Part shown: piece by piece, positions 37,440 to 46,145 of the stretch
Numbering within the stretch: position 1 is the stretch's first letter
How the letters are laid out: the number at the start of each line of letters is the position of its first letter
From: Pseudomonas sp. GM79
GTDB lineage: Bacteria > Pseudomonadota > Gammaproteobacteria > Pseudomonadales > Pseudomonadaceae
Length of the DNA: 64,000 nt
Assembly (NCBI RefSeq): GCF_000282495.1
Contig: NZ_AKJE01000032.1
Span: 62,001-126,000 of the forward strand
Direction: 5' to 3'
The notes under the pieces: model-generated
Database searches by the model: none
Told to the model about the DNA's origin: nothing
Seen by the model: only the letters and a program-made list of their open reading frames with translations
Translations under genes and position numbers: made by a program

Positions 37440-38807
37440 CTATTCGAACAACGCGTCGAGGGCCTGCTCCAGGCGCGTCACGGCAATAACCTGCAATCCC
37501 GGCGGCGCCTCTTTCGGCGCGTTGCCCTTGGGCACGATGGCGCGCTTGAAGCCGTGCTTGGCCGCCTCTTTCAAGCGTTCCTGACCACTCGGCACCGGGC
37601 GCACTTCACCCGACAACCCGACTTCGCCGAACACCAGCAGATCATGGGGCAGCGGCCGGTTGCGCAAACTGGACATGACCGCTGCCATCAGGGCCAAGTC
37701 AGATGCTGTTTCCAGCACCTTCACCCCGCCGACCACGTTGAGGAACACGTCCTGGTCGTGAGTCGGGATGCCGCCGTGGCGGTGCAAAACCGCCAACAAC
37801 ATGGCCAAGCGATTCTGATCCAGACCGAGCGTCACCCGGCGGGGGTTGGCCATATGGCTGTCGTCCACCAACGCCTGGACTTCCACCAGCATCGGCCGGG
37901 TGCCTTCCCACGTTGCCATGACCACGCTACCCGGGACTTCTTCCTGGGCCCGGGTCAGAAAAATCGCCGAGGGGTTGGAGACTTCCTTCAGGCCTTTGTC
38001 GGTCATGCCGAACACGCCCAATTCGTTGACCGCGCCGAAACGGTTTTTCACCGCCCGCAGCAGACGCAAGCGCCCATCGGATTCGCCTTCGAAATACAGA
38101 ACGGTGTCGACCATGTGCTCCAGCACTCGGGGACCGGCCAGCGCGCCTTCTTTGGTGACATGGCCCACGAGGAAAATCGCCGTGCCGCTTTGTTTGGCGT
38201 AACGCACCAGCAACGCCGCACTTTCGCGCACCTGGGAAACGCCCCCCGGCGCCGATTGCAGTTGCTCGGTGAAAATCGTCTGGATCGAGTCGATCACCAT
38301 CACCTTGGGCTTTTCCTGCCGGGCCGTGGCGATGATGGTTTCGATGCAGGTTTCGGTCATCACCCGCAGTTGATCCTGAGGCAAGCCCAGCCGCCTGGCG
38401 CGCATGGCCACTTGTTGCTGGGACTCTTCGCCGGTGACATACAGTGCCGGCATGCTCTTGGCGAGGTTGCACAAGGTTTGCAACAAAATGGTCGACTTGC
38501 CGATACCCGGATCACCACCGATCAACACCACCGAGCCATCCACCAGGCCGCCGCCCAAAACGCGATCCAGCTCGCTGGACGCCGTGGAGAAACGCGGAAT
38601 CTCTTCGACGCTGACTTCGGCCAGGGTTTTGATCTGCGCCTGCTGGCCGGTCCAACCGGTGCGCCCGCTGGGGGCTGCGGCGCCACCACTCTCGACCATG
38701 GTTTCGGTCAGCGTGTTCCAGGCCCCGCATTCGCCGCACTGGCCGGCCCACTTGGGGAAGGTTGAGCCACACTCGGTGCAGCCGTACATGCGCTTGGCCT
38801 TGGCCAT
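37440..38807 (-). CDS. radA: DNA repair ATPase RadA
   Basis: A 455-residue RadA: an N-terminal four-cysteine zinc finger (YGCTECGSTFPKWAGQCGEC), a RecA-like ATPase with Walker A GGDPGIGKST, the RadA-specific KNRFG motif (VKNRFGAVNELGVF) and a Lon-like C-terminal domain. It branch-migrates recombination intermediates. Length and start (ATG at 38807 after GGAG) match the family. Confidence 0.95.
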   Translation of the reverse strand: MAKAKRMYGCTECGSTFPKWAGQCGECGAWNTLTETMVESGGAAAPSGRTGWTGQQAQIKTLAEVSVEEIPRFSTASSELDRVLGGGLVDGSVVLIGGDPGIGKSTILLQTLCNLAKSMPALYVTGEESQQQVAMRARRLGLPQDQLRVMTETCIETIIATARQEKPKVMVIDSIQTIFTEQLQSAPGGVSQVRESAALLVRYAKQSGTAIFLVGHVTKEGALAGPRVLEHMVDTVLYFEGESDGRLRLLRAVKNRFGAVNELGVFGMTDKGLKEVSNPSAIFLTRAQEEVPGSVVMATWEGTRPMLVEVQALVDDSHMANPRRVTLGLDQNRLAMLLAVLHRHGGIPTHDQDVFLNVVGGVKVLETASDLALMAAVMSSLRNRPLPHDLLVFGEVGLSGEVRPVPSGQERLKEAAKHGFKRAIVPKGNAPKEAPPGLQVIAVTRLEQALDALFE

Positions 38808-38852
38808 CTGAACTCCCGGCAAAAACCGCGATGATAGCTCAGCTCACGCGGA

Positions 38853-39407
38853 TCAGCGCGGCGCCGCCGTACGGATTTCACCGCTGGCCAGACGCGCGGC
38901 GCTGTTGCCCAGCGGATCTTCGGCGTTCATGTCCGCCCCTTTGGCCTTGAGGGCGTCCAGCAACTCGACGCGCTTGAACAAGCCGGCATACATCGCGGCA
39001 GTCTGTCCCGCGCCGTTGCGTTGGTCGGGGTTGCAATTGGCAGCCAGCAGGGTTCGAGCGATCTGCACTTCGCCTTTGAAAATCGCGCCCATCAACGCCG
39101 TGTTACCGCGTTGATCCTGGGCGCAGGCGTCCGCCCCGGCAGCGAGCAAACGTCCCACCGCAGCATTCTGGCCGTGATACGCGGCCAGAATCAGTGCGGT
39201 GTACCCTTTGCTGTCGCGGGTATCGAGGGAATAGCCGGCTTCGATGAAAGTATCCAGCATGGGCAGATCGCCCCGTCGAGCGGCATCGAAATAGTAATCC
39301 TGTAATTGGGCTTTCAGCGCCTCGGGGCTCTTCGAGACTTGCGTCTCGGGCCCGGCGAGCACACCGAACGACACGCACACCAGAAACACCGACAGATAAA
39401 AACGCAT
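38853..39407 (-). CDS. ankB: Periplasmic ankyrin-repeat protein, catalase partner
   Basis: A 184-residue exported protein: signal peptide FYLSVFLVCVSFGVLA, then about four ankyrin repeats (DARRGDLPMLDTFIEAGYSLDTRDSKGYTALILAAYHGQ; RGNTALMGAIFKGEVQIARTLLAANCNPDQRN). It follows katB by about 57 bases on the same strand, as in the katB-ankB operon of P. aeruginosa, where AnkB is needed for full catalase activity. The ATG follows AGGAG. Confidence 0.88.
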   Translation of the reverse strand: MRFYLSVFLVCVSFGVLAGPETQVSKSPEALKAQLQDYYFDAARRGDLPMLDTFIEAGYSLDTRDSKGYTALILAAYHGQNAAVGRLLAAGADACAQDQRGNTALMGAIFKGEVQIARTLLAANCNPDQRNGAGQTAAMYAGLFKRVELLDALKAKGADMNAEDPLGNSAARLASGEIRTAAPR

Positions 39408-39464
39408 GGCAACGCTCCTTGATCAGACGGGACCTCGCATGAGGCCCCGCTTCAGGCAGATGGA

Positions 39465-41006
39465 TCAGTCGACCAGTTTGGCCGCCAGCGCCTTGACCCG
39501 AGCCAGATCACCCTTGGCTACTTTGGCCACCCCGGTCCCGTATTCCGGGTCGGCCTTGTACAGGAAGGACAGGATGATGTGCTTGCTCTCGTCATCGGTA
39601 GTGGCCAGTGAGCCACCGAAGCTGTCGATCAGGTCCTGACGTTCCTTCTGGTTGAACGAGCGATACAGATCGCCGGCCTGCTTGAAGTTCTGTTCGCGCT
39701 GAATCTTCACCTGTTGCGTGCTGCCCGACAGAACCGACTGGCTGTAACGCGCGGTTGGCGGCTCTTCACGAGACAGCAGGCGACTTGGCTGGTAATTTAC
39801 GCCGGTGCTGCTGGCGCCGATGTTCATTGCGCCATCCTGATTACCGTTGTTCACGGCGACTTTGGGTGCATTGATCGGCAACTGCAGAGCGTTGGCCCCC
39901 AGACGATACAGTTGAGTATCGGCATACGAGAACACTCGCCCTTGCAATAAGCGATCTTCCGAAGGTTCGATACCAGGAACTAAATTGGCCGGGGCCATGG
40001 CCACTTGTTCAGTTTCCTGGAAAACATTCGCCGGATTACGGTTCAACACCATTTGTCCAACTTTTCGTTCCGGCACACCGGGCCAGATCTTGGTCGCGTC
40101 CAATGGATCGAAATCAAACTTGGACAAGTCTTGCGGATTTAGAACCTGGATGTACAAGTCCCATTTAGGAAAGTTGCCCTTGTTAATATTGGCGACCAAG
40201 TCGTTAGTCATATGACTGTAGTCTTGACCTTGAACACCTGTCACTTCTTTAGGGTCGAGATTCTTTAACCCCTGCAAACTTTTCCAGTGGAATTTTACAT
40301 AGTGCACATCGCCTTTGGCGTTCACTAACTTGTAGGCATGTACACCGTTACCGTCCATCTCCCGATAACTGGCCGGCGTACCGGAGTTGGAATACAGCTC
40401 GGTCAGGGTACGAGTGGCTTCTGGAACATGGGAGAAAAAGTCGAAACGACGGGAATCGTCGTCAAGGTTGGTACGCGGATCCGGCTTGAAGGCATGAACC
40501 ATGTCTGGAAACTTGATCGCGTCACGGATGAAGAAGGTCGGAAAATTGTTGCCGACCAGGTCCCAGTTGCCATCTGCGGTGTAGAACTTGGTGGCGAACC
40601 CCCGCGGATCACGCAAGGTTTCCGGCGAATGGTTGCCATGGACCACAGCGGAGAAACGCACAAATACCGGCGTGCTCTGGCCGCCGGCGAATACCTTGGC
40701 CTTGGTCAGGTCACTGAGGTCGTCGGTTACGGTGAACGTGCCATGGGCGCCAGTGCCACGGGCATGCACCACGCGTTCGGGAATGCGTTCACGGTCAAAA
40801 CGCTGGAGTTTCTGGATCAGTTGCACGTCTTGCAGCAGCACCGGCCCGGTCGCGCCAGCGGTTTGCGAGTTCTGGTTGTCGCCGACGGCGGCACCGTTAT
40901 CGCGGGTCAAGGTCGCGGCATTGACGGAGAAGGACAGCAGGCTGGCGGTCAGAACGCCAAGGGTACGAGGGAAGGGAAAAGCCCCGAGGCCAAGGGGAGT
41001 TGTCAT
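39465..41006 (-). CDS. katB: Periplasmic monofunctional catalase KatB
   Basis: A 513-residue clade-3-like haem catalase with an N-terminal signal peptide (FPRTLGVLTASLLSFSVNAA). Active-site features: RVVHARGTGAHGTF (distal His), FSAVVHGNHSPET region, NNFPTFFIRDAIKFPD and the proximal haem Tyr in RVFSYADTQLYRLG. It degrades hydrogen peroxide in the periplasm. The length equals that of P. aeruginosa KatB, and ankB follows. The ATG at 41006 follows AGAGGAAA. The upstream region would hold the OxyR site; I could not place one with confidence. Confidence 0.93.
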   Translation of the reverse strand: MTTPLGLGAFPFPRTLGVLTASLLSFSVNAATLTRDNGAAVGDNQNSQTAGATGPVLLQDVQLIQKLQRFDRERIPERVVHARGTGAHGTFTVTDDLSDLTKAKVFAGGQSTPVFVRFSAVVHGNHSPETLRDPRGFATKFYTADGNWDLVGNNFPTFFIRDAIKFPDMVHAFKPDPRTNLDDDSRRFDFFSHVPEATRTLTELYSNSGTPASYREMDGNGVHAYKLVNAKGDVHYVKFHWKSLQGLKNLDPKEVTGVQGQDYSHMTNDLVANINKGNFPKWDLYIQVLNPQDLSKFDFDPLDATKIWPGVPERKVGQMVLNRNPANVFQETEQVAMAPANLVPGIEPSEDRLLQGRVFSYADTQLYRLGANALQLPINAPKVAVNNGNQDGAMNIGASSTGVNYQPSRLLSREEPPTARYSQSVLSGSTQQVKIQREQNFKQAGDLYRSFNQKERQDLIDSFGGSLATTDDESKHIILSFLYKADPEYGTGVAKVAKGDLARVKALAAKLVD

Positions 41007-41291
41007 GGAAGTTTCCTCTGATTTTATAAGGCGCATCCAGGTGCGCCCCACAGAGGCTAGTGACCCAAAGGCCAAAACATAAATAGAAATCCCGCACCGA
41101 ACCGATAGCGAAAAGGTTCTGGAATACCCGGTCTAGAGCGGTTAGTCGCGCGCGAATGGTGGCACTTTGTAAACTAATTGCCGGAAGATGTGTCGATAAG
41201 AGCGAGCATTGTGAGGCGGCGTTTCGAGCAGGAGCCGTTTTGCTGATTTACACTGCGCTCACCAACCTCATCTGTAACAAGGAAATAACCT

Positions 41292-41705
41292 ATGGGCGTG
41301 ATAAGTGAGTTCAAGGCCTTCGCGGTCAAAGGTAATGTGGTCGACATGGCCGTGGGTATCATCATCGGCGCCGCCTTCGGCAAAATCGTTTCGTCGTTTG
41401 TCGGCGACGTGGTGATGCCACCCATAGGTTTGCTGATCGGTGGGGTCGACTTCAGTGACCTGGCCATTACGCTCAAGGCTGCCAACGGTGATGTCCCGGC
41501 GGTGATGCTGGCCTACGGTAAGTTCATCCAGAGCTTGATCGATTTTATCATCGTCGCCTTCGCAATCTTCATGGGCGTCAAGGCCATCAACCGTCTGAAA
41601 CGCGAAGAGGCCGTGGCGCCAACCCTGCCGCCGGTTCCGACCAAGGAAGAAGAGCTGCTGGAAGAGATTCGCGATCTGCTCAAGGCTCAGAACAATCAGC
41701 CCTGA
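41292..41705 (+). CDS. mscL: Large-conductance mechanosensitive channel MscL
   Basis: A 137-residue MscL: amphipathic N-terminus [42 protein letters not shown] (TM1), TM2 [21 protein letters not shown] and the C-terminal helix [15 protein letters not shown]. It opens on membrane tension and releases solutes during hypo-osmotic shock. AAGGA precedes the ATG. Confidence 0.96.
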   Translation: MGVISEFKAFAVKGNVVDMAVGIIIGAAFGKIVSSFVGDVVMPPIGLLIGGVDFSDLAITLKAANGDVPAVMLAYGKFIQSLIDFIIVAFAIFMGVKAINRLKREEAVAPTLPPVPTKEEELLEEIRDLLKAQNNQP

Positions 41706-41721
41706 TGACTGATTGCCCAAG

Positions 41722-41749
41722 AAACGGCGCCTTTGGGCGCCGTTTGTTT
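41722..41749. terminator. Bidirectional terminator between mscL and fpr
   Basis: AAACGGCGCC / GGCGCCGTTT perfect ten-base stem with a four-base loop, with T-rich flank for the forward strand; lies between convergent stops. Confidence 0.85.
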
Positions 41750-42524
41750 ACCAGTAGTTTTCCACTGCCACCTGGCCGGGTCGTCGACTGAGGCTCAGGT
41801 GCATGTCCCGTTGTTTGAGCAACTTGCGCGTGTCATCGATCATCTGCGGATTACCGCAGAGCATCACCCGCGAATGCTCGGCTGTCAGCGCTACACCGGC
41901 CGCTCGCTCTAGCTCGCCACTTTCCATGAGTGTCGTGATCCGTCCATTCAGGGCCCCAGGATGCTGCTCGCGGGTGACGGTGGCAATGAACTGCAGCTTG
42001 TGCGCGTACTCAGCCAGATAATCGCGCTGGGCCAGCCCTGCAATCAGCTCCTGATACGCCAGCTCCCGTGCTTCGCGCACGCTGTAGACCAGGAGGATTC
42101 GTTCGAATTTCTCCCACACCTCGAAGTCCTGCAGGATCGACAGAAACGGCGCCAACCCGGTGCCTGTGGATAACAACCAGAGGTCACGGCCATCGACGAA
42201 GCGATCCAGCGTCAGATAACCAAAGGCCTGCCGGTCGACGAGCAGCGTATCGCCGACTTCCAGCCGGCTCAGTTCACTGGTGAACTCCCCTCCCGGCACA
42301 ACAATGGAGAAGAACTCCAGGAACTCGTCATAGGGGGATGAGACCATGGAATAAGCCCGCCACACTGTACTGCCGTCGGCCTTGGTCACGCCCAGCCGGG
42401 CGAATTGCCCTGCGCGAAAACGAAAGCCCGAATCCCGGGTGGTTCGCAGGGTAAACAGGTTTGGAGTCAACGGTTGGACGTCGAGCAGTGTCTGACGTGT
42501 GAATTTCTCTGCACTGGCAGTCAT
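41748..42524 (-). CDS. fpr: Ferredoxin-NADP+ reductase
   Basis: A 258-residue FAD enzyme: FAD-binding RAYSMVSSPYDE, the NADP-binding STGTGLAPFLSI and a C-terminal aromatic tail (ENYW). It transfers electrons between NADPH and ferredoxin/flavodoxin, for example for haem degradation and oxidative stress repair. The ATG at 42524 follows GGAG. In other pseudomonads the divergent neighbour is finR; here a LuxR-type gene lies upstream instead. Confidence 0.92.
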   Translation of the reverse strand: MTASAEKFTRQTLLDVQPLTPNLFTLRTTRDSGFRFRAGQFARLGVTKADGSTVWRAYSMVSSPYDEFLEFFSIVVPGGEFTSELSRLEVGDTLLVDRQAFGYLTLDRFVDGRDLWLLSTGTGLAPFLSILQDFEVWEKFERILLVYSVREARELAYQELIAGLAQRDYLAEYAHKLQFIATVTREQHPGALNGRITTLMESGELERAAGVALTAEHSRVMLCGNPQMIDDTRKLLKQRDMHLSLSRRPGQVAVENYW

Positions 42525-42815
42525 GGGTCGCTCCATTCAACAGATAACGCCAGTGTCCCGCAAAGCAGAGGGCATAAACACCGGTGATTTGTAATGGCTT
42601 TTGCCTTACCTCACCAAACAGTAGAAACACAAATATGATATGCAGTTGACGACTGTTGCTTCGTTAGCAGGCTAAGAACTGGTTTATACAGTTGCAATTT
42701 TTTTTTAAGAACAAAAAAATCCACCACATATGTAAGAATTCTCCTACAATCGTGGCGTGCCGGATATCGGATCCAATCAGCACCACCGACAGTAAGTCCG
42801 CAATGGAGTTACCCA

Positions 42816-43523
42816 ATGAAAGTGTGGAAGGAATCACAGTTAACGCAGCTTTCTTACGCTCAGAAAATAGAGACCGCGTACGAGATTTCTCTCAATCTCG
42901 TTAAAAATCTTGGCTTTAATTTCTGTGCGTTTTCAATAACATCCCAAGTAAGGGGGATACGCCGCCATACGATCAATCTGAATAATTATCCCACCGAATG
43001 GAACACAAAATATGAACAAGAGCACTTCAGTGAAGTCGACCCGATACTAGCCCATTGCAATCATTCCGAATTACCGATTCTTTGGCAGGAAGAAATCTTC
43101 TGCAAGACACCAACACTGCGGCAAGCACAAAAACAGCAAGGGTTGCGCTATGGCTGGTCCCAATCCGTTCATGATGAGAACGGGCTTTGCAGCATGCTGA
43201 GCCTGGCCAGAAGCCATTGTCCGATTACGACGCATGATCTGTATAAAAATCTGGGCTACGCGATGTTCATTAGCCGTCACTTGCATGGGCTTGTGGCGAA
43301 AGAACTGCCTGTGCCCTCAAAACCAGGCACAGTGCATTTATCATCCCGGGAAATCGAGGTGTTGAAATACTCAGCCGATGGCAAGACGGCAGACGAGGTC
43401 GCGATCATCCTCAACCTGAGCCCAAGCACGGTACAGTTCCATATACGCGGCGCCATCCGAAAATTCGGTGTAAACAACAAAATTGCGGCAGTGATCAGAG
43501 CCGCGAGAGTGGGCGTCATCTGA
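42816..43523 (+). CDS. LuxR-family quorum-sensing-type regulator (LuxR solo)
   Basis: A 235-residue regulator with an N-terminal autoinducer-binding domain and a C-terminal GerE-type helix-turn-helix (LSSREIEVLKYSADGKTADEVAIILNLSPSTVQFHI). The residues that bind acyl-homoserine lactones in TraR/LuxR are kept: Trp62, Tyr66, Asp75, Pro76, Trp90 and Gly113 here. No luxI-type synthase is present, so it is a solo receptor that may sense its own or foreign signals. GGAG lies seven bases before the ATG. The gene and its 5-prime region are more AT-rich than its neighbours. Confidence 0.87.
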   Translation: MKVWKESQLTQLSYAQKIETAYEISLNLVKNLGFNFCAFSITSQVRGIRRHTINLNNYPTEWNTKYEQEHFSEVDPILAHCNHSELPILWQEEIFCKTPTLRQAQKQQGLRYGWSQSVHDENGLCSMLSLARSHCPITTHDLYKNLGYAMFISRHLHGLVAKELPVPSKPGTVHLSSREIEVLKYSADGKTADEVAIILNLSPSTVQFHIRGAIRKFGVNNKIAAVIRAARVGVI

Positions 43524-43713
43524 ATCTGTTTGAATCCGGTAATCCCCGCGAGTAATCCAAGCGAAAAAAACGTACCATTTGCGGTCCATCCTGAGTGATG
43601 CCGTGTGAAATTCCACGACGCAGTCCACTCAGATGGTTCGCCCGCTGCAAGCCCCCGAGCGGCGGGCCATTCGATGATTATCCTCCGTTGACTACCCTGA
43701 GCCCTCTTGCCTC

Positions 43714-44838
43714 ATGCCTCTGCTCGAAACCCCCTTCGCTCAACTCGATCTGATCCGCCAGCCCGAACAGCAGAACGAACCGTTGCAAGCGTTTGATGCC
43801 GCAGACGAATACCTGCTCAATCATTTGGCCGAGCAACAACCGGCAGCCGATACCCGCGTGCTGGTGCTCAACGACAGCTTCGGTGCTCTGGCCGCCAGCC
43901 TGGTGGGCAAGGTTCGGGTGACCAGCAGCGGCGATTCGTTTCTGGCATTTCAGGGGCTGGAAAAAAACCTGATACGCAATGGCCAGACGTTTGATGCAGT
44001 GCCGAAGGTGCCTGCCAGCGAAATATTCGTCGGGCCGTTCGACCGGGTATTGATCCGGGTACCGAAAACCCTGGCCCTGCTGGAAGAGCAACTGATCAGG
44101 CTACAAGGGCAATTGGCTCCCGGCGCTCAAGTGATTGCGGCCGCGATGGTGAAGCATTTACCACGCGCTGCGGGAGATCTGCTGGAGCGTTATATCGGCC
44201 CGGTGCAAGCCTCGCTTGCCGTGAAGAAGGCTCGGCTGCTGATCGCCACAGCCGAAGCCAAAGCCCCTGCTGTATCCCCCTACCCGACCCGCTATCGACT
44301 CGACGCCCCTGCGATCGAACTGCTCAATCACGCCAATGTGTTCTGCCGCGAAGGGCTGGATATTGGCACGCGGGCCTTTTTGCCGCACTTGCCGAAGAAC
44401 CTCGGCGCAGCACGGGTTGCCGATCTGGGGTGTGGCAACGGCGTGCTGGCGATTACCAGTGCCCTGCAAAACCCTGAGGCGCACTACACGCTGGTGGACG
44501 AATCGTTCATGGCGGTGCAATCGGCCGCTGAAAACTGGCGCGCGGCGCTGGGCGATCGCGACGTGATCGTGCGGGCCGGCGATGGTTTGGCTGAGCAGGA
44601 ACCTCAATCCCTGGATGTAGTGCTGTGCAATCCGCCGTTTCACCAACAGCAAGTGGTCGGCGATTTCCTGGCCTGGCGGATGTTCCAGCAGGCGCGTGAA
44701 TCGTTGGTGGTGGGCGGTGCGCTGTACATCGTCGGCAATCGTCACCTGGGTTATCACAGCAAGCTGGCGCGGTTGTTCCGCGGCGTCGAACAAGTCGCGG
44801 CCACCCCCAAGTTCGTGATTCTCAAAGCACGTAAATAA
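43714..44838 (+). CDS. rlmG: 23S rRNA (guanine1835-N2)-methyltransferase RlmG
   Basis: A 374-residue enzyme with the tandem Rossmann layout of RlmG/RsmC. The C-terminal catalytic half shows the SAM motif VADLGCGNGVLAI and the N2-guanine methylation motif VVLCNPPFHQQ. The N-terminal half is a degenerate copy for RNA recognition. Length fits the E. coli enzyme. Single gene; its end faces the terminator of the cio operon. Confidence 0.92.
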   Translation: MPLLETPFAQLDLIRQPEQQNEPLQAFDAADEYLLNHLAEQQPAADTRVLVLNDSFGALAASLVGKVRVTSSGDSFLAFQGLEKNLIRNGQTFDAVPKVPASEIFVGPFDRVLIRVPKTLALLEEQLIRLQGQLAPGAQVIAAAMVKHLPRAAGDLLERYIGPVQASLAVKKARLLIATAEAKAPAVSPYPTRYRLDAPAIELLNHANVFCREGLDIGTRAFLPHLPKNLGAARVADLGCGNGVLAITSALQNPEAHYTLVDESFMAVQSAAENWRAALGDRDVIVRAGDGLAEQEPQSLDVVLCNPPFHQQQVVGDFLAWRMFQQARESLVVGGALYIVGNRHLGYHSKLARLFRGVEQVAATPKFVILKARK

Positions 44839-44842
44839 TCAC

Positions 44843-44874
44843 GGACAAAAAAAACCCTCCATCGCAGGAGGGTT
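44843..44874 (-). terminator. Rho-independent terminator of the cioAB operon
   Basis: Reverse-strand stem AACCCTCC / GGAGGGTT followed by eight T residues; just beyond the small DUF2474 gene. Confidence 0.85.
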
Positions 44875-44909
44875 ATAAATCCGTGCCGCAAGGCAACGGG
44901 ATGGGAAGT

Positions 44910-45080
44910 TCAGTGGGTACTCAGGCCCGCGGCATTCATGAACATCCGCATTAGCGTGGCCACAATGAACAGTGCCACGACGCTGCCGGCCCAGATCATC
45001 GCCAGCCAGCCGAGTCGCTGCCAAAGCGGCTTTTTCTCGGCGGCTTCGATTTCCTGCAAATCAGGTTTGCCAGCCATCAT
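44910..45080 (-). CDS. Small DUF2474-type oxidase accessory protein
   Basis: A 56-residue ORF with one transmembrane helix (GWLAMIWAGSVVALFIVATLM) preceded by a charged cytoplasmic stretch (EIEAAEKKPLWQRL). It is the third gene of the cio operon and corresponds to the DUF2474 peptides that follow cioAB, analogous to CydX of the bd oxidase. GGAG lies six bases before the first of two tandem ATG codons (45080 and 45077). Confidence 0.85.
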   Translation of the reverse strand: MMAGKPDLQEIEAAEKKPLWQRLGWLAMIWAGSVVALFIVATLMRMFMNAAGLSTH

Positions 45081-45134
45081 CGTTTTCTCCTCTGCAACGG
45101 CGCAGGTATCAATTCTGCGCCGTAGTCGTATGGG

Positions 45135-46142
45135 CTAGTGGTAACCATCTTCGTGGGTGACCTTGCCGCGGAACACGTAGTAGCTCCAGAAGGTGTAGCC
45201 CAGGATGAACGGGATGATGAACAGCGTGCCCACCAGCATGAAGCCCTGGCTTTGCGGCGGTGCGGCGGCGTCCCAGATCGAGATCGACGGCGGCACGATG
45301 TTCGGCCACAGGCTGATACCCAGACCGCTGTAGCCGAGGAAGATCAGCACCAGGGTCAGCAGGAATGGCGTGTAATGCGCATTGCGGGCCACCGCGCGAA
45401 TCAGACCGTACAGGGTCACCAGCACCAGAATTGGCACCGGCAGGAACCAGAACAGGTTCGGCAGGGTAAACCAGCGTGCGGCGATCTCGGCATGGGCCAA
45501 TGGCGTCCAGATGCTGACAATGCCAATCACCGCCAGCAACACGAAGGCCAACGGGCGCGCCAGGTCATGCATCTGTTCCTGCAACTTGCCTTCGGTTTTC
45601 ATGATCAGCCAGGTGCAACCGAGCAGCGCGTAAGCCACCACCAGCGCCGCACCGCAGAACATCGTGAACGGTGTCAGCCAGTCGAGTGAACCGCCGGCGA
45701 ACTGACGGTTGACCACCGGCAGCCCATCGATGAACGCACCCAATGCCACGCCCTGGAAGAAGGTTGCGGCGATCGAGCCACCGATGAATGCTTTGTCCCA
45801 GAGGTGACGCTTGTCGTCCTTGGCTTTGAAGCGGAACTCGAAGGCCACACCGCGGAAAATCAACCCGATCAGCATGAAAATCAGCGGCAGGTACAGCGCC
45901 GAGAGCACCACCGAATAGGCCAGCGGGAAAGCGCCGAACAATGCCGCGCCCCCCAGCACCAGCCAGGTTTCGTTGCCGTCCCAGACTGGCGCGACGGTGT
46001 TCATCATGACGTCACGATCACTCTTGCCCTTGATGAACGGGAAGAGAATGCCGATTCCAAGATCAAAGCCGTCCATGACCACGTACATCATGATGCCGAA
46101 GATGATGATCACGGCCCAGATCAGCGGAAGATCAATACCCAT
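45135..46142 (-). CDS. cioB: Cyanide-insensitive terminal oxidase subunit II
   Basis: A 335-residue CydB-family subunit with eight or nine transmembrane helices (starts LPLIWAVIIIFGIMMYVVMDGFDLGIGILFP; contains NTVAPVWDGNETWLV). It pairs with CioA in the quinol oxidase that works in the presence of cyanide, which fluorescent pseudomonads often make. AAGGAG precedes the ATG, three bases after the cioA stop. Confidence 0.92.
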   Translation of the reverse strand: MGIDLPLIWAVIIIFGIMMYVVMDGFDLGIGILFPFIKGKSDRDVMMNTVAPVWDGNETWLVLGGAALFGAFPLAYSVVLSALYLPLIFMLIGLIFRGVAFEFRFKAKDDKRHLWDKAFIGGSIAATFFQGVALGAFIDGLPVVNRQFAGGSLDWLTPFTMFCGAALVVAYALLGCTWLIMKTEGKLQEQMHDLARPLAFVLLAVIGIVSIWTPLAHAEIAARWFTLPNLFWFLPVPILVLVTLYGLIRAVARNAHYTPFLLTLVLIFLGYSGLGISLWPNIVPPSISIWDAAAPPQSQGFMLVGTLFIIPFILGYTFWSYYVFRGKVTHEDGYH

Positions 46143-46145
46143 GAT

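Noticed and set aside
41007..41291. OxyR site upstream of katB
   Set aside because: Expected from family knowledge, but I could not identify a convincing spaced ATAG-type motif by eye.
42692..42904. 70-codon frame overlapping the start of the LuxR gene
   Set aside because: Different frame from the LuxR gene, which has a proper ribosome binding site and conserved domain.
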